Below, piece by piece: positions 1 through 7,955 of a DNA stretch of 64,000 nt (position 1 is its first letter; the number at the start of each line of letters is the position of its first letter). The stretch lies in NCBI RefSeq assembly GCF_041821065.1, contig NZ_JBGUAX010000008.1, forward strand, positions 278,520 to 342,519, in the 5' to 3' direction. The DNA is from Egicoccus sp. AB-alg2 (lineage in GTDB: Bacteria; Actinomycetota; Nitriliruptoria; Nitriliruptorales; Nitriliruptoraceae). Made by a program: the position numbers and the translations under genes. The notes below the pieces were generated by a model. It made no database searches, was not told the DNA's origin, and saw only the letters and a program-made list of their open reading frames with translations.

Positions 1-2
1 GC

Positions 3-371
3 CAGAAGCTCGCCGAGCTCGAAGCCCGCGACGACGAGCTCTGCCAGCTCCAGGCCGCGGCCGCCAGTCACGCCGCCCGCTTGGCGGAGTTGCGCAGCAT
101 CGTCGGGCACAACGTTGCCGCCTCGGGCAGGTTCACCGAGGCGGAGGCGGACATCCGGCCGACGCAGCCGCGCATCTTCGGCTACGACCGGCTGCCGGAC
201 ACTGCTGGGTCTACCGCGTCGCTGCCCAGGTGGCCGCAACGTGGGGGCGGTCTCCGACGGTGGGTCGACCTCCTCGACTTCGTGGACCAGACCCGCCGTC
301 AGCCCTCGACACCTGCAGCCGCGACGACGGCGGCCCGCAACGGCCACGCGTCTGAGCCGCCCACTCCCTGA
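3..371 (+). CDS. C-terminal part of a coiled-coil protein (cut by window edge)
   Basis: An open frame runs in from the left edge and stops at 369-371. The first 35 codons are a heptad-like run rich in Leu, Glu, Ala and Gln (LAELEARDDELCQL), which is a clear coiled coil. The tail of about 85 residues is Pro/Arg/Thr-rich and probably disordered. The reading frame is open well upstream of its first ATG (81), so the gene very likely starts outside the window. It lies about 85 bp before the vWA gene on the same strand and may belong to the same operon. I do not recognise the family; a structural or scaffold protein is only a guess. Confidence 0.5.
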   Translation, partial: QKLAELEARDDELCQLQAAAASHAARLAELRSIVGHNVAASGRFTEAEADIRPTQPRIFGYDRLPDTAGSTASLPRWPQRGGGLRRWVDLLDFVDQTRRQPSTPAAATTAARNGHASEPPTP

Positions 372-456
372 ACCCTCGGTCCGGCGGGCTTAACGCCACC
401 CTGGACGCCGCCGTCCGTGTCAAGAAATCCTGCCGGACACGACCTGGAGCCCTCTG

Positions 457-1194
457 ATGCGGATCGTCGATCCCCCCGTCACCTTCGGCCGTGCCCTAGT
501 CGTCGACCCCATGCCGTACTACCGGCTGGGCCAGGCGACCGCCCGGCAGCGGCAACGCGTCCTCGACCCGCGGGCGGTGCGGGGCACCCTGCCGTCCGTG
601 GGCGCCCCTCCAGTCGATGTGCTGCTGCAGGTGCTGTTCGATCTCAGCGGCTCGATGTCGAGCGGCAACGACGCCGCCGGCCTGCGCTTCGAAGCCACTT
701 TGATAGCACTGGAACACCTCACCGCAGCAGCGCCACGCCGCAGCCCTCGCTGGTCCGTCCAACTGGCCTCCTTCGACCTCGATTCCGCGGTCGAGCTATC
801 CCCTACCCCTCTTACCCGCCGGTTGCTGCTCCGCGAGCTCTGCCCCAGGCTGCTGACCCGCCCTGACGGTGGGACGAGCACCCTGGGTCCATCCCTGCGC
901 GCCGCCGAGACCACCGCCAACCCAGGCATGCGCGTCCTGCTCGTACTGAGCGACTTCGAACTGTTCGACCCCGTGAGCATCTTCGACGAGCTCGAGGCGA
1001 GCACCGCGGACCTGGTCGTCGCGCTGGTGTTCAACTCACGCGGTGTCCCACCTCAGCTGGAGAGTCGCGACCTCACGTTCCACCACATCGCCCCCGCCGA
1101 CGAACCGGCCATCGTGGCGCACTACCTAATCGCAACCGCGCAGACGGTCACCCATCGGACCACCCGGGCGCCGCAGCGTGCCTTTCGTGGGTGA
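457..1194 (+). CDS. von Willebrand factor A domain protein
   Basis: This 245-residue protein has the hallmarks of a vWA metal-ion-dependent adhesion site. DLSGSMSSG (about residues 62-70) is the D-x-S-x-S loop, GTST (139-142) is the separate Thr position, and SDFELFD (165-171) supplies the third acidic position. No signal peptide or membrane segment is visible, so it is probably cytoplasmic. Bacterial cytoplasmic vWA proteins often work with an ATPase or a ternary-complex partner, and such a partner could lie left of the window. It is followed 85 bp later by the zinc-knuckle gene and the large PcfJ-like gene on the same strand. The domain call is firm; the biological role is unknown. Confidence 0.75.
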   Translation: MRIVDPPVTFGRALVVDPMPYYRLGQATARQRQRVLDPRAVRGTLPSVGAPPVDVLLQVLFDLSGSMSSGNDAAGLRFEATLIALEHLTAAAPRRSPRWSVQLASFDLDSAVELSPTPLTRRLLLRELCPRLLTRPDGGTSTLGPSLRAAETTANPGMRVLLVLSDFELFDPVSIFDELEASTADLVVALVFNSRGVPPQLESRDLTFHHIAPADEPAIVAHYLIATAQTVTHRTTRAPQRAFRG

Positions 1195-1279
1195 GAACGG
1201 ACATCGTCTCGCGCCTCGCGCCAAACCCGCCCAACCCCTTCTAGACACCGGCCGCAAACCGAAACGAACGGAGGAGATC

Positions 1280-1411
1280 ATGGCAAGGATCGGGAACTTC
1301 ACCATCGTCTGCCCCGCCTGCAAGGGCACAGGAAGGTCGCCCCAGAAGGGCACCGGGTTCAAGCCGCCGTGCCACCGGTGCGGCGGCAAGGGCAAGATCG
1401 TCAAGGGATGA
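1280..1411 (+). CDS. Small DnaJ-type CxxC zinc-knuckle protein
   Basis: A 43-residue ORF starts at ATG 1280 behind a strong GGAGGAG ribosome site (1270-1276). It carries two CxxCxGxG units, CPACKGTG and CHRCGGKG, spaced 14 residues apart, which is the zinc-centre pattern of DnaJ/HSP40 central domains and should bind one Zn. Apart from the Lys/Gly-rich tail there is nothing else in the protein. Its stop overlaps the ATG of the next gene (ATGA at 1408-1411), so the two are translationally coupled. Such stand-alone zinc knuckles occur beside phage and mobile-element genes; a chaperone-like or nucleic-acid-binding accessory role is inference. Confidence 0.7.
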   Translation: MARIGNFTIVCPACKGTGRSPQKGTGFKPPCHRCGGKGKIVKG

Positions 1412-2943
1412 CCATCACCGACCCGACCGTGCACCGCCGAGAGACGGGTGGAGAAGGCGGTTCTGCGGCCCCCGCTGGGTTGCAGAGCCGCCCCTCAACG
1501 GTGTTCGACGATCCCCGGTGCGTGGCGTTGCTAGGGCGTCGGTGTGGTGATCCCGTGATCGACGCCGCTCTCGAGGTGTGTCACGAGAACCCGGCTCGTG
1601 CCGCTTGTGAAGCGCTGTTCGGCGAGAACCGGGTCACACGCCCGGTGGTCAGGAGCTTCGCGCGGTCCATCCTCGGCGCTCCTGGTCAGCCTCCCGGACG
1701 CAACGCCGCCCTAGGTGGGCTGTCCCTGCTGCTCGCGATCGACAACACCGCAGCCCACGGGGATCTCCTCACCCCGTCGGACCTGGCCGAGGTCCTAACC
1801 GCTGCAGCGGCCCCCACGGGCGAGCTGCTGCGTGAGCCGCTTCGAGCCATGGCCCGTGAACGGCTGGCAGCCCTGCTCGCAGACACCCCGCGGCGCCGGC
1901 GGGTCGAGCTCGCCGTCGAGCTCCTACACGATGGCTCTGGGCGCACCGGACGGAGCTTCTGGCGCCTGCGACGCATGCAGATCGACGTCGGGCAGATCTA
2001 CCCCCTCTCAGAGCCCACCCTCGACCGGCTGCACTTCGCCGTCCACCTCCTGTCAGCCGAGACTGCCTGTCCGGCCGTGACTCCTAACAGGATTATCGGC
2101 ACGACGCCGGACCGGGTGGTGTTGTCCGACGGTCACGACGTGCGACCCCTCAACACGCTGGCGCAGGCGTTGTTCGAGAGCTGGCAGTTCGATAACTGCC
2201 TCGATTCGCGCTGGCAGCAGATCGCGAACCGTGGACACCTCTTGGTGACCGTGCACCGCCACGGCCACCCCCAAGCTGCTGTCCAACTGGACCCCGCAGG
2301 AGACATTCGCGAGATACTTGGGCCCGCCAACCGGCCCCTCGAACTGCGAACGCGACGACGCCTCGAGCATGTCCTCATCGCTACCGGCCTCCTGCCTCCA
2401 AGGCCCACACCAAACTCCGGCGGTCCGCCTGCCGAGGTAGCTGCCCGCATCAGCTGCCTGGCCGTGTCGCTGTTAGCCCACGAACTGGATCCAGGCACCG
2501 ATCCCCGGAGCCACCCCTTCGAGGGGCTCGGCGACCGGATGCTCCGTTTGCTGCACACCCGCCGGTCCCGGCTCCGTCACGAGGAGTTCGCCCGGCTGCA
2601 CACCTCGGACCAGCAGCAGATTCAGCCCTGCCGCCAGCAACCCACCGGCCTGGACGCCAACCTCGGGTTGACGCTCCACCCCTGGCTCACGATCGCGGCC
2701 ATGCTGGTCGCGTCCCACATCAGCGACCCCGACTTGGACCGCCTCGACACCAGCGAGGCCTGCCGTCGCGCGACGATCGCGCACGCACGCCAGGTGCTCA
2801 ACCGTGAGCTGACCATCCCCGACCGCCCACCCCACCCCGACATCATCGTGATCGCCAACGCCCCCGACATCCCTGCACCCATCACCGGAGGGCTTCGCGA
2901 GATCCTTGACATCTGGGCAGACATCTACCGTGACTCCCGCTGA
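1408..2943 (+). CDS. 511-residue protein with PcfJ-like patch, function unknown
   Basis: Start chosen at ATG 1408, which overlaps the stop of the zinc-knuckle gene. The product is mostly alpha-helical and Arg-rich with no membrane segments. Residues about 262-310 (FDNC...GHLLVTVHRHG...AAVQLDP...ILGPANRPL) resemble by eye the signature of PcfJ-like proteins of conjugative elements: a conserved Asn/His-Cys, a strand-turn-strand with a basic hairpin, then G-x-x-N-R. This resemblance is pattern-based only. Translational coupling to the zinc-knuckle gene and proximity to the vWA gene suggest a joint function. Near an integrase and an attachment-like site, a mobile-element origin is likely. Confidence 0.55.
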   Translation: MTITDPTVHRRETGGEGGSAAPAGLQSRPSTVFDDPRCVALLGRRCGDPVIDAALEVCHENPARAACEALFGENRVTRPVVRSFARSILGAPGQPPGRNAALGGLSLLLAIDNTAAHGDLLTPSDLAEVLTAAAAPTGELLREPLRAMARERLAALLADTPRRRRVELAVELLHDGSGRTGRSFWRLRRMQIDVGQIYPLSEPTLDRLHFAVHLLSAETACPAVTPNRIIGTTPDRVVLSDGHDVRPLNTLAQALFESWQFDNCLDSRWQQIANRGHLLVTVHRHGHPQAAVQLDPAGDIREILGPANRPLELRTRRRLEHVLIATGLLPPRPTPNSGGPPAEVAARISCLAVSLLAHELDPGTDPRSHPFEGLGDRMLRLLHTRRSRLRHEEFARLHTSDQQQIQPCRQQPTGLDANLGLTLHPWLTIAAMLVASHISDPDLDRLDTSEACRRATIAHARQVLNRELTIPDRPPHPDIIVIANAPDIPAPITGGLREILDIWADIYRDSR

Positions 2944-3402
2944 AAGTTGTCTCGCTGAACCGGGGAACACCATTCAGTGAGCAGCTTGATCATCGTGCCG
3001 GTTGCATGACGCGTCCCTCCTCGTCTGCTCAACACCACGGCTTGTGGTGCCGTCCGTTGGACGTCGTGCAGCGTCCGGATGCAACTCACGAACGGCTCAC
3101 GCCAGCGTGCGTCTCTGGGAGGCCCAGTCCGATCGACCACCACACCCTGTTCGGCCGCCTAGCATCTCGCCGACGATCGCTGTCGGTTCTGTCGAGCGCG
3201 ACTCGTGTCCCGTCAAGCAGGTGGCTATGCAAGGCTGGCTGGGCCCTAGGACGACCGGGGACCGGCGTCCAGAGGAGCCCGAACGGGTCTACCGAGCTGC
3301 ATATGCCGTGGCCGTCCGGAGCCGGATCCTGGACGAGTAGCGTGCCTGCAGTCATGAGCCGCGAGGGCGACCCGCGACGTCACGTAGTGGAGGAGAGCGG
3401 CG
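2944..3402. other. Non-coding stretch of about 460 bp
   Basis: Between the PcfJ-like gene and the membrane-protein gene several open frames exist on both strands, but none has a ribosome site, a recognisable motif or plausible composition. They look like GC-driven shadows. I see no hairpin with a T-run, so neither a terminator nor an RNA gene can be called. The promoter of the membrane protein at 3403 probably lies in the right part of this stretch. Confidence 0.4.
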
Positions 3403-3951
3403 ATGAGGAAGCGTTGGAGGGCGATGTCGGGAGGGAGCAAGGGCGCGTTCTCAGGCCTGCTACTCGGTATTGCCTCCTTCATCTTGCTGCTGGCAACAGG
3501 AGGGATTCAGGCGGATGCCGCGTCTGCGATCGCCGCTGTGTTGGCCCTTCTCCTATACACGGTTGTGGGCGGCTTCATTGGGCACTGGGCTTCGAAGGCC
3601 AATCGCTGGATAGAGGAGCGTTTTCCCGACCGGGGTTTTCCTGCTCGGGTCAAGGCGGAGAGGCTTGAGATTGGTGCCCGCTTCTTGGCCCAGGGAGGTG
3701 CGTCGTTCGTCCTGCTCGTTTTCAGCATCTGGGCACTGGCCTCCATCGATGATCTCGACGGAGCGCTTCGCGCCGGGGAGGGGGCGGCGGGAGGGGACCT
3801 CCTGTTGGCAGCTCTCGGGATACCAGCTGGTGTAAAGGCTTTGTTCGGTGCCGCGCAGCTCGCGGCCGACATCGGGGCAGAGCAGTGGCGCAACGAGGCA
3901 GCACGCTATCGACGACAGGCCGAGATCCAGGAGGCCAAGGAGCAGCCATAG
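3403..3951 (+). CDS. Predicted membrane protein, 182 residues
   Basis: ATG 3403 is preceded by a GGAGGAG-type ribosome site (about 3388-3394); an in-frame ATG at 3424 is an alternative. Hydrophobic segments are visible at about residues 16-33, 40-60 and 103-118, with another weaker one near 130-150. This suggests three or four membrane passes, with a basic amphipathic loop between the second and third and a charged C-terminal helix ending KEQP. No known family is recognised. It stands alone, convergent with the integrase that follows, and probably belongs to the mobile element. Confidence 0.55.
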   Translation: MRKRWRAMSGGSKGAFSGLLLGIASFILLLATGGIQADAASAIAAVLALLLYTVVGGFIGHWASKANRWIEERFPDRGFPARVKAERLEIGARFLAQGGASFVLLVFSIWALASIDDLDGALRAGEGAAGGDLLLAALGIPAGVKALFGAAQLAADIGAEQWRNEAARYRRQAEIQEAKEQP

Positions 3952-3987
3952 GACGACGGACGGCCGCTCAGCCAGCATGGTCGGGAC

Positions 3988-5126
3988 TCATTCAAGCTTA
4001 GGTAGCAGCTCTGCTGCGTCGTCGACGTCGCTGACGGCGCTGTAGTAGGTCAGCGTGGTGGTCACGTCGGCGTGGCCGAGGAAGGCCTGGGTCTTACTCG
4101 GGTGCAGGCCGGCATCAGCGAGCTGGCTCGCGACCGTGGAACGGAAGGTCTTGAGGCTGCCGTGATCCACCCCGGCCGCGGTGCGCGCCCGATGGAAGGT
4201 GCGACCGACGTTCCGCTGGTCGATCGGGTGCCCGTTGCGGGTGGTGAAGACCAGCCCGTGAAGGTTCTCGGAGCCATCGGCCATCCGATGCTGTTGTCGG
4301 TGGCGCCATGCCTCGAGTTCGGCGGCGGCCTCGGCCCGCAGCGGGATCGTGCGGCGGGAAGTGGCGGTCTTGGGATGGACCAGCTCGCCCCACCGGTCGA
4401 GCTGCCACACCACGGTCAGTCGCGGTGGCATCGAGGTGAGGTCGAGGTCGCGCCAGCGCAGGCCGCAGGCCTCCCCGATACGCAAGCCGGTGCGGGCGAG
4501 AGAAGGAGGATCGGGAAGAAGTGCTCGTTCCGGGCGGCCTTGAGCAGGAGCGTGAGCTCGTGGTCGGTGAACCGGTCGACGGGCGGCCGGGGGGCGGCGA
4601 CCCCGCCGCCGTAGCGGGCGACGTTGCGGATCAGCCGGTCCTGACGGACGGCGGTCGACAGTGCGGAGCGCAGGGTCTCGCGCATCCGGTTGACGGGGGC
4701 GGGGGCGTAGCCGGCGGTGAGCTTGCGGTTCGCGAACGCGTCGAGCTCGCGGACGGTGAGCTGGCCGACCTTGCGGTTTCCGAGTTCGGGGTTGGGGTGG
4801 TGCTCGACGACTATCCGGTAGTGAGCCAGCGTGGTCCGGGCGAGCGGCCGGCGGCCGGGCTTGCCCTTCGGCGCTTCGACGGTGCGCCACCAGCGCAGGT
4901 AATCAGCGAGCCGCTCGTCAGTGACCGGGTTTGTGAGCTGGCCGTGCTCGAGTTGCTGCGTGGCGATCCAGGCCTCGGCCTGCGCCCGGCTGTCGAAGGT
5001 TCTGCTGCGGCGGATGCGTCGGCCGCTGAGGTCGGTGCCGAGGCTCACTTGCGCTTGGAGCCGCCCGCCGCGAGCCGTGATGGTGCCCGTGCCGCGTCGA
5101 GCCCGTACCCGTCGTGCAGCTGCCAC
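3988..5126 (-). pseudogene. Tyrosine recombinase (site-specific integrase), frameshifted
   Basis: Two frames together make a normal phage/ICE-type integrase of about 380 residues. The N-terminal frame (from about GTG 5126) carries an AP2-like arm-binding segment (GTITARGGRLQAQVSLGTD) and a SAM-like core-binding domain. The C-terminal frame carries the catalytic domain: Arg in TGLRIGEACGLRW, Lys and Arg in SLKTFRSTVAS, LGH and Tyr in LGHADVTTTLTYY. The frames break near 4498-4506; one missing base there would restore LLLLARTGLR. It is therefore either a genuine pseudogene or a sequencing error. The gene sits 150 bp from a tRNA-Lys 3' fragment, the expected attachment-site partner. Box II has Lys instead of the usual His, which is tolerated in this family. 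Confidence 0.8.
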
Positions 5127-5279
5127 CTGCCTTCTACCGCTCGCTCGCCTTGACGGTAGGCAGCGGGCCGCAGCGGTAGCCAACCGATAGGCAGCGCGAT
5201 GCTCCGGCAGCGTCCTCGACGGAACTCCTCGACACCGTGATACGCCGAGAACCGGCCACGATGGGCCGGTTCTCGTGTG

Positions 5280-5321
5280 TGCGCCGCCAGGGACTCGAAC
5301 CCCGAACCTGCCGGTTAAGAG
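5280..5321 (-). other. tRNA-Lys(CUU) 3' fragment, probable attachment-site core
   Basis: Read on the minus strand, this 42-bp stretch is the 3' half of a tRNA. It has anticodon loop CTCTTAA (anticodon CUU), the 3' anticodon stem CCGGC, a T arm CGGGG-TTCGAGT-CCCTG, and acceptor GCGGCGC with discriminator A. The bases further 5' do not provide the matching GCCGG stem, a D arm or the GCGCCGC acceptor strand, so this is not a functional tRNA. Integrases of this class insert at tRNA 3' ends and leave such a copy, and the integrase gene lies immediately beside it. That makes an att core the best explanation. Confidence 0.75.
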
Positions 5322-5413
5322 GGGGTCGAAGGCGTCCACCGCACACCACGTTCGTCCAGAAAGCCACTCTGACCAGTGCAAGCGCTCGGTCGGGGGTCCA
5401 CTGATGTCCGCCG

Positions 5414-5474
5414 TCGTTCATCGAGTTCGCTGGAGTTAGGGCGCAGTTAGGGCACACCCTCCCTCGTTCATCGA
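5414..5474. repeat. Two sets of short direct repeats beside the att core
   Basis: TCGTTCATCGA occurs at 5414-5424 and again at 5464-5474, 50 bp apart. Between them AGTTAGGGC occurs at 5434-5442 and 5445-5453, 11 bp apart, about one helical turn. Repeats of this size near an integrase and its core site are typical arm-type binding sites for the recombinase. The second TCGTTCATCGA copy overlaps the end of the HepT remnant. The recombinase role is inference. Confidence 0.5.
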
Positions 5475-5810
5475 TCGGCGTCCGCACGCGGTGGTTTCGT
5501 CAGCAGAACGTCGAGCAGCGACGGGCGGTCCTCAGTGATGGTCCCCACAGCACGTCGGGGTCGAAGTCGAAGTAGTGGTGTGTGAGCCGGTCTCGCATCC
5601 GCGCCGCGCCCGACCACGGCACGGGTGCGCGTTGCGGTCGGTTCGCTGACCCGCTTGGCGGCCTCACCGACGATCTCGACCAGCTTGGTGACGGCCAGCC
5701 GCAGGATCTCGTCGCCCTCGAGGCCCTGACGAGAGCTGCCCTGCGAGTAGCGCAGCGCCTTCTCGACGGCGTCGCGCGCGTGACGGATGCGGATCCGGGG
5801 ATCTGGAGTT
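5468..5810 (-). pseudogene. HepT-like (DUF86) toxin gene, multiply frameshifted
   Basis: Pieces of one HepT/DUF86 protein can be read in order but in different frames: RIRHARDAVEKALRYSQ, then GDEILRLAVTKLVEIVGEAA with KRVSEPT, then MRDRLTHHYFDFDPDVLW, then TITEDRPSLLDVLLTKPP to a stop at 5468-5470. The RxxxxH pair (RDRLTH) and following Tyr of the HEPN RNase/AMPylation-target motif are preserved. At least two frame changes are needed, one of them a single missing G after DVLW. No intact MNT antitoxin gene is seen beside it. It is a decayed toxin-antitoxin relic; a second, shorter copy lies at 24308-24380. Confidence 0.75.
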
Positions 5811-5968
5811 CGGCCCGGGCGACGAGGACCGGCGCTTTGTCGCCCGTGATGAGCTGCGGCATCGGCTCGAGCGGTGTCTGGACGCGCGAGGGCGAGTTGC
5901 GGGCGGATGCGCAGCTCATGCTGGGCTTTAAGTGGGGATACCTCGCGGACATATCGGAGGTTGGAGCA

Positions 5969-7954
5969 CTACCAGTCGGCAGGGAGGGTTGTATCCTTGC
6001 CTTCACAGCATGGACAGTTCACCCAATATGCTGAACTAGAGTTCGCGTCCGGAACGTGGAAGCCCCGCCATCCAAGCTTAATGAGTTCGTGCTTTGTCCC
6101 CGCACCGTTGCAGTGGCTGACGACCCAGAACTGACCGCACGGTATGCACTCGTATGGCCGTCCTTTCCCGTGCTGCTTGGGCGTGATCTCGCGACCGGTT
6201 ACGCGCGAGAACGGGATCACTTCGGCGCCCGGTTGCCCACACGACCAGCATCGGCTGCGCAATCCGGCCTTGTACCCGAAGAGTATCCAGAAAAGTCGTG
6301 TTAGTTCTCGCCGTTCCTTATCGTCCGGATGTAAGCGAAGAGCACCGAAGTCGTGTTTCGGCCAGGCGTCGTGTACTTCTCTCGACGTTCGAACTTCGGG
6401 GTGGTCTCGGAGCTTCCGTCCTCCTGTTACGGTATACCGGCGGCCCGGCGTGGGGTGGACTATGAAGGATGCCTGAGCGATGATGGCTTTCGACGATTCT
6501 GTGAGGTGAGACCGCCGGTACTTCGTGGCGGCGGTTCCTTCTAGAACAAGAAGGAACCACGAATCATCGCAGGCCCCGGCATCTTCGGCGTACTTGCCGG
6601 GTGGGGGAAGCTGGTAAGCGTGGTATTTCGCGTCGATAATGCACCGTATCATGCCCTCGTCGGTGGTGATGTCGAGGACTATGTCCGGACGCATGCGCCG
6701 CTCGTCCGCAGTCGGGTAGGTGAGCTCGAGCCAAGGTTCATACCAAAGAGATACGCGCACCCCATAGGTATCTTGGAGCTGAATGGGGGGGGCAGACCGC
6801 ATGCGTTCCGGTTCGAAAAGGTCAGCGTGGTCCATCCCGCGACTCACGACTGCGAATCCACGTTTCAACAGTCCGACGTAGACGGACCAGAGCACCCACC
6901 ACTCGTACATCTCGCTCGTATGGCGAAGCGAAGCACCTTCTGGCAGAGACCTCTCCCACCCGGGTTTGATGTAAGGGACAACCGCGCGATACTCCCGCAG
7001 CGCCTTTCTAAGTAGTGCGCCTCTCGGATTGAAGATCCAATCGTTGGTCTCGCGCGGTGGCCGGACGGTCTCCTTGTAGGGGCCGAGCTTCGTAAGCACA
7101 GACTTGATGTCGCCTAGGTCTCCTCGCGCCGTGGATGTGTCGCGCGGTTCCTCGGACCCCCGTATCGCGTTTTTGAAGACGCGAGCTTCAGCGGCGAACT
7201 CCTGGAAGGCACTCTCCCGTTGTTCAGCGGCTCGCTGTTGGCGGTTCACCAGTTCCGTAAGGGCGCGCTCCAGTCGGTGGTGCTCACGAGCGACGATGGT
7301 GCAGATGTGGTCGATCCACTCCGTGACGGGCGAACTAGGCATCTCGGCCAGACGCGTGACCCGTACGTGGCGATGGCCAGGACGGCGCGCGATGGCGCGT
7401 GCCATCCGAGCGTCAGTGGCTCCCCTGTCAGTGGGCACAACGGCGGTCTGTCGCCCGAAACGTCTCGCCGCCGACCGGCGGACTTCACCAGCATGCTGGC
7501 CTAGCGCAGTGGCCAGCTTCGCCAGCGCTGCCACCTGCAGCGAGACCGCGTCGCCACGTGTACGAGGCCGCTGCAGGTCTCGCGCCCCTACGCGGTAGAC
7601 CGATGCGTCGAGTGCCAGCCGACCGAGATCTTCGATCATCGCGTGATAGTCGTCGAGGGGCAGTTGCGAGGCCGCGACGAGAACCGCCGGAGCTAACGGC
7701 GGTCCCTCACGAGAGGCGTGCAGGGAGACCCAGCCAGCAGCTGGAGGACCGCCGCGTGGAAGCTGCCACCAACGGCGCTCCGGGTTGTATTCGAGTTCCC
7801 GCCAGACATCGCCGTCGCGCACCCAGGGGGGTGACCTATCAAGCTCGTCTTCTCGACGTACGCCCCACTGTCGGTACTGGGACGGGATCTCAACGAAACC
7901 CTCAGGACTGAGCTCCAGCGGCCGATCGCTCAAGCAGACCTGAACTTCTTCCAC
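5969..7954 (-). CDS. McrC-like PD-(D/E)XK nuclease (DUF2357 type) with C-terminal zinc clusters
   Basis: The 661-residue product starts at GTG 7954, one base after the stop of the ATPase gene, so the two are coupled. A long N-terminal region (DUF2357-like) includes a helical coiled section (about 215-260). The nuclease core is RPDIVLD (422-428) followed by IIDAKYH (439-445), which is the PD...(D/E)xK signature. The last 100 residues carry cysteine pairs CWSC (569/572), CIPC (603/606), Cys615 and CPCC (647-650), enough for one or two zinc ribbons; classic McrC lacks these. Paired with an McrB-like AAA+ protein it should act as a DNA-cleaving subunit of a type IV-like restriction system. Target specificity is unknown. 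Confidence 0.75.
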   Translation of the reverse strand: MEEVQVCLSDRPLELSPEGFVEIPSQYRQWGVRREDELDRSPPWVRDGDVWRELEYNPERRWWQLPRGGPPAAGWVSLHASREGPPLAPAVLVAASQLPLDDYHAMIEDLGRLALDASVYRVGARDLQRPRTRGDAVSLQVAALAKLATALGQHAGEVRRSAARRFGRQTAVVPTDRGATDARMARAIARRPGHRHVRVTRLAEMPSSPVTEWIDHICTIVAREHHRLERALTELVNRQQRAAEQRESAFQEFAAEARVFKNAIRGSEEPRDTSTARGDLGDIKSVLTKLGPYKETVRPPRETNDWIFNPRGALLRKALREYRAVVPYIKPGWERSLPEGASLRHTSEMYEWWVLWSVYVGLLKRGFAVVSRGMDHADLFEPERMRSAPPIQLQDTYGVRVSLWYEPWLELTYPTADERRMRPDIVLDITTDEGMIRCIIDAKYHAYQLPPPGKYAEDAGACDDSWFLLVLEGTAATKYRRSHLTESSKAIIAQASFIVHPTPGRRYTVTGGRKLRDHPEVRTSREVHDAWPKHDFGALRLHPDDKERRELTRLFWILFGYKAGLRSRCWSCGQPGAEVIPFSRVTGREITPKQHGKGRPYECIPCGQFWVVSHCNGAGTKHELIKLGWRGFHVPDANSSSAYWVNCPCCEGKDTTLPADW

Positions 7955-7955
7955 G

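Noticed and set aside
3006..3668. 220-codon plus-strand frame across the 3-kb gap
   Set aside because: It overlaps the membrane-protein gene in another frame and has no ribosome site or recognisable features.
5280..5352. Complete tRNA-Lys gene
   Set aside because: Only the 3' half is present; the D arm, 5' anticodon stem and 5' acceptor strand are missing.
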